Of a stretch of 64,000 bases of DNA, positions 1 to 8,106 are shown piece by piece. Source of the DNA: Nostoc calcicola FACHB-3891 (lineage in GTDB: Bacteria > Cyanobacteriota > Cyanobacteriia > Cyanobacteriales > Nostocaceae); NCBI RefSeq assembly GCF_014697355.1, contig NZ_JACJRQ010000039.1, forward strand, positions 1-64,000, given 5' to 3'. The notes under the pieces are model-generated. The model was not told the origin of the DNA. It worked only from the letters and a program-made list of their open reading frames with translations, and searched no databases. How positions within the stretch are numbered: position 1 is the first letter of the stretch; every line of letters starts with the position of its first letter. A program made the translations under genes and the position numbers.

Positions 1-1
1 A

Positions 2-100
2 ATATGGCGGTTTTCTACTCTTGATGCCAGGGTGAAACTGCAACATCTTTATCCAGTTTTTGAGGAGGAGGAATCCGTTAGTTCTAATGCAACATTTTAG
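2..100 (+). CDS. C-terminal end of an unidentified protein (cut by window start)
   Basis: An open frame enters from the left edge and ends in TAG at 98-100, giving about 32 residues that end in a run of Glu and then SSNATF. The segment RFSTLDARVKLQHLYP looks protein-like, but I cannot assign a family. It may also be chance, because only the last 33 codons are visible. Confidence 0.25.
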   Translation: MWRFSTLDARVKLQHLYPVFEEEESVSSNATF

Positions 101-347
101 CTGTGTCAGTCCACTAGGGTGCGTTATGGCTTTGCTATCACGCACCATGTTATTTAGAATACGGATTCAGTCGCCTGTTTGCAAAAAATTTAAATTTCTA
201 ATTAATAGCGATCGCACTCACCATACTTGACAATTGTTCTAATTAATGCATTTAAGTGTATTGACAATGCTCGTATTTTTATCAGACTATCTAAGTGTTT
301 CTCAGGTTATGAAATAAATTTGAAGTTATCAAAATAAAATCGTTTGA
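101..347. other. Intergenic region with a palindromic repeat
   Basis: No gene is visible. A GGTGCGT/ACGCACC inverted repeat lies at 118-146 and is related to the one at 16648-16674. A HIP1 octamer (GCGATCGC) lies near 208. The rest is AT-rich. Confidence 0.5.
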
Positions 348-1169
348 CTAAAATCCAAAATTGGTATGAGTGGGCTTTAATTTTTGTAAAAAATTAAGCA
401 TGGCTGAAACTACAGCATCTGAAGACTCAATCAAGAAGCCATGACCACCACGGTCGATAACTACAAGTTCAGAGTTGGGAATACCTTGAGCAAGTTGCTG
501 GGAAAACTTCAGTGGCGTCAGAATGTCTTGTTTTCCAACTAAAACTAAGGTAGGACAATCAATTTGTTGGAGACGGTCTACTGTATCAAAGTCAAGCATA
601 GCTCGGCTATGATGATAAAGTGAATGAGTCGCAGGCGGGAAGGGATATCTGATGGCAAATTCGATGAGACCTTCAATCATTCCAGGAATCGAATAAAATG
701 CATCTGTAAATATCCAAGGCAATACCATTTTTTCATAAAGTTTCAAGTCTACATAACTAAGAAGTTCGCCCCAAGTTTCGATAATGCTATTGAAGAATTC
801 ATCACCTTTTGCCAAAGATGAAAGTAGAATCAGACTTTGTACTTTTTTGGGGTATGCTAACGCTAGCTCTTGGGCAATTTGACCACCCATTGAATGACCT
901 GCTAAATGCACCTTGTCAATTCCGATGCGATCCAATAATGCTGCAACATCACCAGCCATTTCTTTGATACTATATTGGCTTTGGGGAGCAGAACTTCGCC
1001 CCATACCTCGGTTGTCTAAGCGAATAACTTGATAATGCGAAATTAACGATGGCATAATCAGCGACCAATAAGCATGATCGCAAAAAAAGCCAGCTATTAA
1101 TAGCAAAGGCTCACCTGTTCCCTTTATGTCGTAGAACAAATCAATTCCATTAATTTGAACCTTTGGCAT
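348..1169 (-). CDS. alpha/beta hydrolase (PcaD/enol-lactonase-like)
   Basis: This is an alpha/beta-fold hydrolase of about 273 residues. It shows the oxyanion-hole region after GTGEPLLLIAG, the DNRGMGRS strand-turn, the nucleophile elbow GHSMGG (Ser), a late acidic residue in LVGKQDILTP and the catalytic His in RGGHGF. The frame is open up to 1259, but the extra 30 residues there are atypical and family members start at MPKVQINGIDLFYD, so I place the start at 1169. It lies on the same strand just downstream of a carboxymuconolactone-decarboxylase-like gene. That pairing resembles the pcaC/pcaD genes of protocatechuate breakdown, but no other pathway genes are present and the substrate is unknown. 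Fold and enzyme class are confident; specificity is not. Confidence 0.85.
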   Translation of the reverse strand: MPKVQINGIDLFYDIKGTGEPLLLIAGFFCDHAYWSLIMPSLISHYQVIRLDNRGMGRSSAPQSQYSIKEMAGDVAALLDRIGIDKVHLAGHSMGGQIAQELALAYPKKVQSLILLSSLAKGDEFFNSIIETWGELLSYVDLKLYEKMVLPWIFTDAFYSIPGMIEGLIEFAIRYPFPPATHSLYHHSRAMLDFDTVDRLQQIDCPTLVLVGKQDILTPLKFSQQLAQGIPNSELVVIDRGGHGFLIESSDAVVSAMLNFLQKLKPTHTNFGF

Positions 1170-1287
1170 AGTCAATAATTCTATAAATGGCTGGTAATAA
1201 TGGTAAAAATCAGCGAACAAGGAAAAAAAAGAAGAGAGCTTCTTAATATTTCTGGGCATTATCTTTTTACTTTATGAGTAGGAATTT

Positions 1288-1680
1288 CTATGTTTTGAAT
1301 CGTTCATCCACAGGAATCTGATAGCCGTTGGCGAGGCGGTTGGTCATATTGGCAGTGGCAGCGATCGCCATTACTTCCCCAAACATGGTATCATCCATAC
1401 CCTTGGCACGCGCAGATGCTGTATGTGAAGCAATGCAATACTCGCAGCCATTTGTCGCACTCACAGCAATATAAATCAGTTCGCGCATCAACGGGTCGAT
1501 TTCACCAGGGCTAGTCATCACTTCTTTTACTGCTTGCCATGTTCGTTGCAAAGTAGGAGGATGGTTAGCTATGGCTTTCCAGAAATTATTGATATAGTCA
1601 TTTTGACGTGTGGCGCGGATGTCGTCATACACTGCACGCACTTCGTCGCTGGCTTCTTCGTACTCAATTAGCTTAGTCAT
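1288..1680 (-). CDS. carboxymuconolactone decarboxylase family protein (AhpD-like)
   Basis: A protein of 130 residues with the CMD/AhpD motif CEYCIASHT near residue 80, meaning two redox-capable Cys separated by two residues and a following His. This motif is typical of alkylhydroperoxidase-like members rather than true decarboxylases. The N-terminal half (MTKLIEYEEASDEVRAVYDD) matches the usual opening of the family. It is upstream of, and probably cotranscribed with, the alpha/beta hydrolase. A peroxide-reducing or small-molecule oxidoreductase role is inferred from the CxxCxxxH motif. The sequence does not separate this from a ring-cleavage pathway role. Confidence 0.88.
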   Translation of the reverse strand: MTKLIEYEEASDEVRAVYDDIRATRQNDYINNFWKAIANHPPTLQRTWQAVKEVMTSPGEIDPLMRELIYIAVSATNGCEYCIASHTASARAKGMDDTMFGEVMAIAATANMTNRLANGYQIPVDERFKT

Positions 1681-1768
1681 ATTTCCATTGAATTTAGTTT
1701 CCCAATAAGTGGGAACACCTAAAATTGTAATATAGAGCGTCTTACTAAGAATAAAAGACCCGTAATAT

Positions 1769-2761
1769 ATGCCTCAGATTTTTGTTGAAGACCTGAAAAA
1801 GAGTTTTTTTGTGTCTGAACGTTCCTCTGGATTTTTCGGTTCAATCCGAGGACTTGTGGATCGAAAAACCAGAATTGTCCATGCTTTAAAAGGAGTTTCA
1901 TTTTCCCTTGAACGGGGAGAACTTGTAGGATATATCGGCCCAAATGGGGCTGGTAAATCGACTACCATTAAAATTTTAAGTGGTATTTTAGTGCCATCGA
2001 GCGGAAAATGTATAATTGGCGGGCGAACTCCTTGGAAAGATAGAATCCGCCATGTTGGTCGTATTGGAGTAGTGTTTGGTCAGCGATCGCAACTTTGGTG
2101 GGATCTACCAGTAATTGAGTCTTTCGATTTACTGCGGGATATTTATTGCGTTCCTGATTCAGAATATCAAAAGACACGCCAAGAAATGATTGATTTGCTT
2201 AATCTTGAGAGTTTTCTCTTTACTCCTGTCAGACAGTTAAGCCTTGGTCAAAGAATGCGATGTGATTTTGCAGCCGCAATGTTACACAGACCGGAAATTC
2301 TCTTTCTGGATGAACCAACTATCGGCCTTGATGCAGTTTCAAAGCTTGCGGTCAGAAAATTTATCAAAACGCTGAATAAAACTCATCAAGTAACTACTAT
2401 CCTGACTACCCATGATATGGATGATATTGAGGTATTGTGCGATCGCATCATTATTATTGGTGGCGGTGAAATTCTTTGTGATGGAACCTTAGCAGCCTTG
2501 CGTTCTCAAGTTTCCTCGCGTCGGTACTTAAGAATAGACCTAATAAATGATGATTTTTTCTTTGAAGAAGAAGGAGTTAGTATTATCTCTAAAGAAGGTC
2601 GCACCGTAACTCTGTCCTTCGATCCCACAAAGCTTTCTGCTGCATCTCTTATTAGCAAAGTTACCTCAAAAAACGAAGTTGCAGATCTTTTTGTAGAAAA
2701 TCCACCGATTGAAGAAATAGTTGCTCAACTTTATGCAAAGTCAGGCAATTTTGGATTTTAG
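1769..2761 (+). CDS. ABC-2 transporter ATP-binding protein (COG4586-like)
   Basis: A nucleotide-binding subunit of 330 residues. Walker A is GPNGAGKST (about residues 58-66), the signature is LSLGQRMRCD, and Walker B is ILFLDEPTIGLD followed by the H-loop TTHDMDD. The LSLGQ signature and the extended C-terminal domain of about 90 residues fit the COG4586 ATPases, which pair with two ABC-2 permeases. Both predicted permeases follow directly (2879 and 3824), so the three genes probably encode one exporter. The substrate cannot be read from sequence. The start at 1769 fits the family, whose members open with a short segment before the first strand (IFVEDLKKSF). Confidence 0.93.
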   Translation: MPQIFVEDLKKSFFVSERSSGFFGSIRGLVDRKTRIVHALKGVSFSLERGELVGYIGPNGAGKSTTIKILSGILVPSSGKCIIGGRTPWKDRIRHVGRIGVVFGQRSQLWWDLPVIESFDLLRDIYCVPDSEYQKTRQEMIDLLNLESFLFTPVRQLSLGQRMRCDFAAAMLHRPEILFLDEPTIGLDAVSKLAVRKFIKTLNKTHQVTTILTTHDMDDIEVLCDRIIIIGGGEILCDGTLAALRSQVSSRRYLRIDLINDDFFFEEEGVSIISKEGRTVTLSFDPTKLSAASLISKVTSKNEVADLFVENPPIEEIVAQLYAKSGNFGF

Positions 2762-2814
2762 ATACTTCGACTTCGCTCAGTACAAGTTTTGGATTTTGGA
2801 TTGATTCTGAATCC

Positions 2815-2856
2815 TGACTCCTGAATTCTGACTCCTGAATTCTGACTCCTGAATTC
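2815..2856. repeat. 14-bp tandem repeat, 3 copies
   Basis: The unit TGACTCCTGAATTC occurs three times head to tail between the ATPase and first permease genes. A fourth, partial copy follows. It belongs to the class of short tandem repeats common between genes in Nostocales. Confidence 0.8.
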
Positions 2857-2878
2857 TGAATTCTCCTTCTTACTTAAG

Positions 2879-3691
2879 ATGAAAGCATATTTGTCACTAT
2901 TTATTGCGAGATTTTCGCTGCTGTTGCAATATCGTACAGCTGCTTTAGCTGGGGTTGCAACTCAGTTGTTTTGGGGGTTTGTGAAAGTTATGGTTTTACA
3001 GGCATTTTTCACTCATACAACCTCTGCTCAACCTATGACTTTGCAGGAGGCTGTAGGATATGTATGGCTCGGACAAGCGTTTTTGATGGCGATCGTTCCT
3101 TGGTCAGGCGATCGCGATATTCAAGATTTGATCCGATCTGGTGCAGTAGGCTACGATCTTCTGCGACCCACAGACCTTTATAATTTTTGGTTTACTCGTG
3201 CTTTGGCGCTTCGCACAGCACCCGTTATCCTTCGTGCTATTCCTCTTCTTTGTGTCACAATTTTTATTTTTCCGCTGATAGGTTTTTCTTCGCTTTCTTT
3301 TCCACCCTCTTTTGCTGCTTTCGTTGCCTTTTTTATCTCCTTTATTGCTGCAATTCTGCTTTCATCTGCATTGACAATGCTGCTTACTGTATCAATAATG
3401 TGGACACTTTCTGGTGAAGGAATTAATAGTATCCTCCCCACTTTGATTATTATTTTTTCTGGGATGATTGTTCCTTTACCACTTTTTCCTGAATGGATCA
3501 AGCCTTTGCTAAATGCACTTCCTTTCTCAGGACTTATCGACCAACCTTTTCGACTTTTTACCGGTAATCTTCCAGCAAATCAACTATTTAATGTATTGTT
3601 GCATCAAACTTTCTGGATATTTGTCATAGTTATCCTTGGGCGTTTCCTTGTGAATCGTGGCGTCAAAAAACTTGTAATTCAAGGAGGATGA
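2879..3691 (+). CDS. ABC-2 family permease (COG4587-like)
   Basis: An integral membrane protein of 270 residues with about six hydrophobic segments. These include LLCVTIFIFPLIGF, an Ala/Phe-rich helix around residues 140-165, and a C-terminal helix ending in RFLVNRGVKKL. It lies between the ATPase and a second, different permease, as in the three-gene COG4586/4587/3694 exporters. An AGGAGG-like stretch occurs at its own end (caaggaggatgag). The two permeases probably form a heterodimeric channel. What is exported is unknown. Confidence 0.85.
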   Translation: MKAYLSLFIARFSLLLQYRTAALAGVATQLFWGFVKVMVLQAFFTHTTSAQPMTLQEAVGYVWLGQAFLMAIVPWSGDRDIQDLIRSGAVGYDLLRPTDLYNFWFTRALALRTAPVILRAIPLLCVTIFIFPLIGFSSLSFPPSFAAFVAFFISFIAAILLSSALTMLLTVSIMWTLSGEGINSILPTLIIIFSGMIVPLPLFPEWIKPLLNALPFSGLIDQPFRLFTGNLPANQLFNVLLHQTFWIFVIVILGRFLVNRGVKKLVIQGG

Positions 3692-3696
3692 GACAA

Positions 3697-3724
3697 TTTT
3701 AGATTTTAGATTTTAGATTTTAGA
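3697..3724. repeat. Heptad TTTTAGA, 4 tandem copies
   Basis: Four perfect head-to-tail copies of TTTTAGA lie in the spacer between the two permease genes. Confidence 0.85.
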
Positions 3725-3823
3725 TTGAATAATTAAAATTAGAAAAATCTTTTTTTGCGTTCTCTTCTCTGCGCCCCTGCGTCTCTGCGTGATATCAAAT
3801 TATATTTACCATCAAAAATCAAT

Positions 3824-4630
3824 ATGCCTTTCAATGATTTTTTTCTCTACCTTCGATACATTTCCGTATCTTTAAAATCGCAAATGCAATACAAAGTGTC
3901 CTTCTTGCTTCAAGTTATAGGGCATCTTTTAGGAACTGTAGTAGAATTTTTTGGAATCTGGGCACTTTTTACTCGTTTTAATAGTATTGGTACGTGGACT
4001 TTGAGTGAAGTCGCCCTCTTTTATGGAATGGTCAATATTTCTTTTGCCTGTGCTGATGCTTTAGGAAGAGGATTTGATTCATTTGGGCAAATAATTAAAA
4101 ACGGTGATTTCGACCGTTTACTTCTTCGCCCACGCACCACAGTACTTCAACTTTTAGGCACAGAATTTACCTTGAAAAGAATCGGAAGATTTTCTCAAGG
4201 TTTTGTCGTTATATGGTGGTCGCTTTCAACTCTCCATATCTCTTTTACTATTAAAATATTGTGGCTTTTGGGCAGTTCATTTATTGGCGCGATCGCACTA
4301 TTTTTAGGTATCGTTATTGTGCAAGCAACTATCACATTTTGGACTATTGAATCTTTAGAAATTATGAATATTCTCACCTATGGAGGAGTGGAAACTGCTC
4401 AATATCCTTTTGCAATTTATACTAAGTGGTTTCAAAGATTTTTCACTTATTTAATACCACTTGCTTGTGTAAGTTATTTTCCTTTGCTTGCAGTTCTGGA
4501 AAAACAAGATACTTTCTTAGTACCTTTGTGGTTTTGTTATGTTTCTCCAATGGCAGGTATTTTATTTTTGATAGTTGCCCTTCAACTTTGGAAATTAGGG
4601 GAGCGATACTATTGTTCCACTGGCAGCTAA
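3824..4630 (+). CDS. ABC-2 family permease (COG3694-like)
   Basis: A permease of about 268 residues with roughly six membrane segments. It has the cytoplasmic stretch GRGFDSFGQIIKNGDFDRLLLRPRT near residues 78-102, whose FDRLLLRP core is typical of COG3694 permeases. I chose the ATG at 3824. The frame is open back to a TTG at 3755, but those 23 extra codons are made from a dispersed repeat (gcgttctcttctctgcgcc) that also occurs inside the element at 43406-43496, so they are unlikely to be native. This is the third gene of the exporter operon. Confidence 0.86.
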   Translation: MPFNDFFLYLRYISVSLKSQMQYKVSFLLQVIGHLLGTVVEFFGIWALFTRFNSIGTWTLSEVALFYGMVNISFACADALGRGFDSFGQIIKNGDFDRLLLRPRTTVLQLLGTEFTLKRIGRFSQGFVVIWWSLSTLHISFTIKILWLLGSSFIGAIALFLGIVIVQATITFWTIESLEIMNILTYGGVETAQYPFAIYTKWFQRFFTYLIPLACVSYFPLLAVLEKQDTFLVPLWFCYVSPMAGILFLIVALQLWKLGERYYCSTGS

Positions 4631-4684
4631 TAGCGCTGTGCATATATTTAAAAGTAATTTTATTTTGACTTTCAAAATAATCTT

Positions 4685-4867
4685 TTACCCTAATGTCAAC
4701 GTTCTTGCTAGAAAATTTGCCACAAGTTGTTTTGTCTCTAACCAACGTACACCCAACAGAATGTCTTGTAGTTCATTTCCTCCCAATGCTGGAATAATAA
4801 ACTGCTTTGTGTGCAGTAATATGTGGAGCTTCCTCATTGGGTAGCAATTGAACTATATGGCTGCACT
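4685..4867 (-). pseudogene. Remnant of a frameshifted protein-coding gene
   Basis: Read on the minus strand, one frame gives HIVQLLPNEEAPHITAHKAVYYSSIG and then hits TGA. An adjacent frame continues with GGNELQDILLGVRWLETKQLV and ends at TAA (4685-4687). The two pieces join smoothly across one frameshift around 4790 and both look protein-like, so this is probably the decayed C-terminus of a gene. The family is not certain; an aspartyl-protease-like C-terminus is one guess. Confidence 0.35.
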
Positions 4868-5175
4868 AAATATGAGTGGTTAAAATCGTCTAAAACGAGC
4901 AATCAAAAATAAACAATTTCTGGCAGCGATGGATAACAACTATTTATTAAAAGTTTTAGCATTAGCTTAAAATAGTACATCAAAACTTGAGTTTCATGTT
5001 TGAGACAAAAGATTTATTTGCTCTGTAGATAAACATACTTTTATGTATTGCATAATTCAATTAATAAGGAAAACCCTTAAAGCGAAGCCGACAGCTATTA
5101 TCGCTGCGGGCTTCTTGAGAAGCTAATCATCTCGAACGGGTGATAGAGCAGATGCAGGCGCAGGCATTTCAGCCG
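4868..5175. other. Intergenic, no gene seen
   Basis: AT-rich sequence. Near 5080-5125 it carries a GC-rich fragment (agcgaagccgacagc) resembling the dispersed repeats seen elsewhere in the window. No start-plus-RBS combination looks convincing. Confidence 0.5.
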
Positions 5176-5850
5176 CTAGGGAGCTTCCAGGAGTTCGATC
5201 ATTTTTTCTGCAACGCCTTTGGCAGAAGCGGGATTCTGGCCGGTGACGAGATTCCCGTCGGCAATGCTGAATGCCTGCCAAGGTTCAGTTTTGTGGAAGA
5301 TTGCGCCTTGTTGGGTAAGGGCTGTTTCCAACTCGAAAGGCACATCGGCTTTAGCGTAGTTTTCTTCTTCGTCGTTCGTAAATGAACTAATATTCTTTCC
5401 AGCGAGCAAATAAGCATCGTTACTCAGCTTGACGTTCAGCAACGATACCGGGCCATGGCAAACGGCTCCAACAACCGCATTTCGCTCGTAAGTCTCTTTA
5501 ACAACCTTCTTAAGTAACGGATGTTCGGGCATATCAACCATCGGTGCCAAACCGCCAGGAACGAAGATGGCGTCATATTGACTGATGTCAACGTCTGACA
5601 GCTTCTTGGCTTTCTGCATTGAAGCCCATCCTTTTCCCACCAAAAAAGATAGATTGTCAGGATCGTCAGCAAGATTGAGCGCATCTAGAAACGGAGTATC
5701 TCCAGTAAGACTTGCGAAGTCCATTTGGTATTTTGCTCTGTCGAATTCAGCATAAGGATGTGCAACTTCGGGCAAAAAATTACCTGTCCTTCTGTTGTGC
5801 GGACCAATGACGTAAGCGTTCGATACGATGAACAGTATCTTTTTGGACAT
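5176..5850 (-). CDS. DJ-1/PfpI (type 1 glutamine amidotransferase-like) protein
   Basis: A protein of 224 residues with the class I glutamine-amidotransferase-like fold. YDAIFVPGGLAP precedes the nucleophile elbow AVCHGP (Cys near residue 129), and an N-terminal Glu sits in GNFLPEV. The arrangement, including the insert between strand 1 and the PGG motif, matches the Hsp31/ThiJ branch (glyoxalase III or deglycase/chaperone-like). The third catalytic acidic residue is not assigned. The start has an upstream ggagct. Its GC content appears higher than its neighbours, possibly from transfer. Family is confident; activity is not. Confidence 0.9.
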   Translation of the reverse strand: MSKKILFIVSNAYVIGPHNRRTGNFLPEVAHPYAEFDRAKYQMDFASLTGDTPFLDALNLADDPDNLSFLVGKGWASMQKAKKLSDVDISQYDAIFVPGGLAPMVDMPEHPLLKKVVKETYERNAVVGAVCHGPVSLLNVKLSNDAYLLAGKNISSFTNDEEENYAKADVPFELETALTQQGAIFHKTEPWQAFSIADGNLVTGQNPASAKGVAEKMIELLEAP

Positions 5851-5951
5851 AATAGCTCCTTGGTACGGTCGGTTGCGATGTTTGGTTCGGACAGCTTCAA
5901 ATGATTATATCCCAAGCATTTGCCCTACACTTTTCCTAAAAAAACACCAAA

Positions 5952-5999
5952 AAATCAAAGCGATCGCTCCTATAAAATAAAGAGCGATCGCTTTGATTT
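5952..5999 (-). terminator. 18-bp hairpin terminator containing two HIP1 sites
   Basis: The arms at 5952-5969 and 5982-5999 are perfect 18-bp complements around a 12-nt loop, and each arm contains GCGATCGC. On the minus strand the hairpin follows the DUF3386 stop by 17 nt and is itself followed by a T-rich tract (tttttggtgttttttt). It is a good intrinsic terminator for that gene. Confidence 0.75.
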
Positions 6000-6016
6000 A
6001 TATTGCAAAACACAGC

Positions 6017-6673
6017 TTAAGCAGCAACAGGTTCCAACAATTTGATATCAGAGAAAACAAATTCTTGAATCGATACTTGTCCATCTATTTGAGTGCGAAT
6101 TTCGCGGCGATTTAAGATGAAATAGTCACCAACTTTTTCATACTCATCGATAAATTCACTTCTACCACCCTTTTGTTCCCCAGTTTTGGGGTCATGGTAA
6201 ACAGAATCATAGGTGTGGGACAAGTAACCTTCGCCAGTGTCGTGACTGCTGAAGGTGTCAATTGTCACATAAGTACCGTGGATGAGACGGTGAACATGGC
6301 ACACTTCATTATTGCGGACTTTATATTTATCGCCCTGGGCCTTACCACCCATTAAAAGTTCAACTGCACCAGTTTCGTCAGTCTTACCATAGCTAAAGGT
6401 ATTGGCGCTGTGGGTATCTTCAAAGCTGCGACGGACGCGGTGAATGGCGATTTCCCATGCTTGGCCGTGAATTGCTTGCTTTGCGGACTCGTCCTCTACG
6501 TCCAAAACTTCGGCTTTGAGGTTGGCGCTGATAATTACTTTGCCTGTAAAGACCTTATCATCATGCTTATAGGTAATATTTGCGGTATATCCGGGGAAAT
6601 TTTTGTCCCAAGTATAGCGGTTCTCATAAGCAGCCCGGAAAAGTTCCTGAGCAGAGAGTTGTGTAACTGTCAT
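6017..6673 (-). CDS. DUF3386 family protein
   Basis: A soluble protein of 218 residues that opens with MTVTQLSAQELFRAAYENRYTW. It continues with a beta-rich body (GYTANITYKHDDKVFTGKV and similar) typical of the cyanobacterial DUF3386 family. It has no signal peptide and no membrane segments. The function is unknown in the family. It is divergent from the GAF-LuxR regulator, leaving about 100 bp shared for the two promoters, so that regulator could act on it; this is inference only. A strong hairpin terminator follows its stop. Confidence 0.85.
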   Translation of the reverse strand: MTVTQLSAQELFRAAYENRYTWDKNFPGYTANITYKHDDKVFTGKVIISANLKAEVLDVEDESAKQAIHGQAWEIAIHRVRRSFEDTHSANTFSYGKTDETGAVELLMGGKAQGDKYKVRNNEVCHVHRLIHGTYVTIDTFSSHDTGEGYLSHTYDSVYHDPKTGEQKGGRSEFIDEYEKVGDYFILNRREIRTQIDGQVSIQEFVFSDIKLLEPVAA

Positions 6674-6773
6674 GTGCTTCTCCTAGTCGCTACTGTAATT
6701 AGCGTTTTAGTTTCCTTGGTATTAGCATAGAAGTAATTGTTGAGGCTTGGATAGTCCCCAACTGGGTACACTT

Positions 6774-7448
6774 ATGGTTAATTCTCTTCACGCCGTATTT
6801 CATGCGATCGCTAACGTCCAAAACGAGCAAGAATTAAGACTAGCTCTGACGGACAAAATTAGCGAGCATTTTGGCGTGCAAAATTGGGGTATATATCTCC
6901 TAGATGAACAACCAACCCCTGAGATTGATGTTTCGGGCATTCCGGCAGTATGCTTAGAGAGCAATCCAGTGGGGCGCTATGTAGTTGAGCGTCACGCCCC
7001 CGCCCACGAGCAATTATTATTATCTCCAGGAGACTGGAAGCATTTTTGCTCCCGCCATGACCACGAACACGTCATGACCGGGCCAATTGTTTGCGATGGT
7101 CGTCTGATTGGAACCCTTAACCTAGCCCGCGATAAGGGAAATCCCCCTTTTAATGGCAATGATTTAGCTGACTTGAGCGCTTTATGTATTCATTTGTCAT
7201 CCAAAATGGCAACCCTACGGGCGAAACCAAAAACATCTAATTCTCTTTTAGCAAGTGTTCTAACAGCCCGTGAATTAGAAATTGCCGAATTGGTGGCCCA
7301 GGGATTAACAAATGCAGAAATTGGGGAAAAACTGTGGATTACCCAAAATTCTGTCAAACAAGCTTTGAAGAGAATGTTTCGTAAATTGAAAGTTTCAGCA
7401 CGTGCAGAAATGGTGGCAAAACTGCAAGATATACAAGTTTCAAGCTGA
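6774..7448 (+). CDS. GAF-domain LuxR-type transcriptional regulator
   Basis: A protein of about 224 residues. The N-terminal region (roughly 1-150) has GAF character (FHAIANVQNEQELR, then GPIVCDGRLIGTLNLARD). The C-terminal 60 residues form a LuxR/NarL helix-turn-helix: LTARELEIAELVAQGLTNAEIGEKL followed by NSVKQALKRMFRKL. The frame opens at a TTG at 6747, but ATG at 6774 is preferred. No receiver domain is present, so the signal is probably a ligand bound by GAF. Its 3' end overlaps the convergent antitoxin gene by 9 bp. Confidence 0.86.
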   Translation: MVNSLHAVFHAIANVQNEQELRLALTDKISEHFGVQNWGIYLLDEQPTPEIDVSGIPAVCLESNPVGRYVVERHAPAHEQLLLSPGDWKHFCSRHDHEHVMTGPIVCDGRLIGTLNLARDKGNPPFNGNDLADLSALCIHLSSKMATLRAKPKTSNSLLASVLTARELEIAELVAQGLTNAEIGEKLWITQNSVKQALKRMFRKLKVSARAEMVAKLQDIQVSS

Positions 7449-7736
7449 CTTCACTGTTACTGCTAGCTGTAATCCCAATGCATCCAGTAATTTACTCAGA
7501 CAATAAAATTCAATTTCTCCTTGCTCAGATAACATCAAGTCAAGTTGCTCGTAGCATTGCTGAACTTGTGCTGAAAACCGATCGATTCCACCCTGTGCCT
7601 CAATCACATTTGTGAGCGCTTTTACAAACATTTTCGGGTCACCCTCTTCTAGAACTACTTCGATATAAGATGCTGCTTCTAGTGGGTCTTGTAGATGTTT
7701 AATTAGTCCTGCGTGATAGCTTACACTTCTAGGCAT
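7440..7736 (-). CDS. Antitoxin of a HI1420/HigA-like toxin-antitoxin pair
   Basis: About 98 residues from MPRSVSYH. The body has the small all-helical character of the HI1420-type antidotes (HLQDPLEAASYIEVVLEEGDPKMF, then LTNVIEAQGGIDRF) with a degenerate helix-turn-helix. The frame is open to 7814, but the upstream residues are the shadow of the toxin's C-terminus, so the start is 7736, overlapping the toxin gene by 8 nt. Toxin first and antitoxin second is the order in HigBA/HI1419-HI1420 systems. It should neutralise the partner toxin and repress the operon. Confidence 0.8.
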   Translation of the reverse strand: MPRSVSYHAGLIKHLQDPLEAASYIEVVLEEGDPKMFVKALTNVIEAQGGIDRFSAQVQQCYEQLDLMLSEQGEIEFYCLSKLLDALGLQLAVTVKSA

Positions 7737-8067
7737 TATCTCTACTCCTATAGTCTTTCCAATATTCCTGAGCTTTACCAATATCTTGTTCCTGAGTGCT
7801 TTTATCTCCACCACACAAAAGAATAATAATTGTTATCCCTTCTTGTCCAAAGTATATGCGGTAACCTGGTCCATAATCGATTCTCAATTCAAAAACACCT
7901 TCTCCAAGTGACTTACAATCACCTAAATTACCATTTTCAACTCGGTCAAGTCTGGCTCTTATTTTAGCTTTTGCTCTTTGATCTCGCAGAGAATAAAGCC
8001 AGTCATCAAAAATATTTTTACCATCTGGTGTCAGGTAATTTCTAATTTCTCTTGGTTGCACTTCCAT
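7729..8067 (-). CDS. RelE/HigB-like toxin (HI1419 type)
   Basis: A protein of 112 residues with the RelE/ParE-superfamily pattern: FDDWLYSLRDQRAKAKIRARLDRVENGNLGD, then GVFELRIDYGPGYRIYFG. The core ELR and GPGYRIYF motifs are those of the phage-related HI1419 family of mRNA-interferase-like toxins. Conserved basic residues (Arg in ELRIDYG and GYRIYF) are present, so it looks intact. It forms a bicistron with the antitoxin. Cellular targets are inferred from the superfamily. Confidence 0.85.
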   Translation of the reverse strand: MEVQPREIRNYLTPDGKNIFDDWLYSLRDQRAKAKIRARLDRVENGNLGDCKSLGEGVFELRIDYGPGYRIYFGQEGITIIILLCGGDKSTQEQDIGKAQEYWKDYRSRDNA

Positions 8068-8106
8068 GATTCTCTGGACAAGTCTATTTATAAATCATGA
8101 AATAAT

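Noticed and set aside
3755-3823. N-terminal extension of the second permease from TTG 3755
   Set aside because: The 23 codons are a dispersed repeat that also occurs inside the element at 43406-43496.
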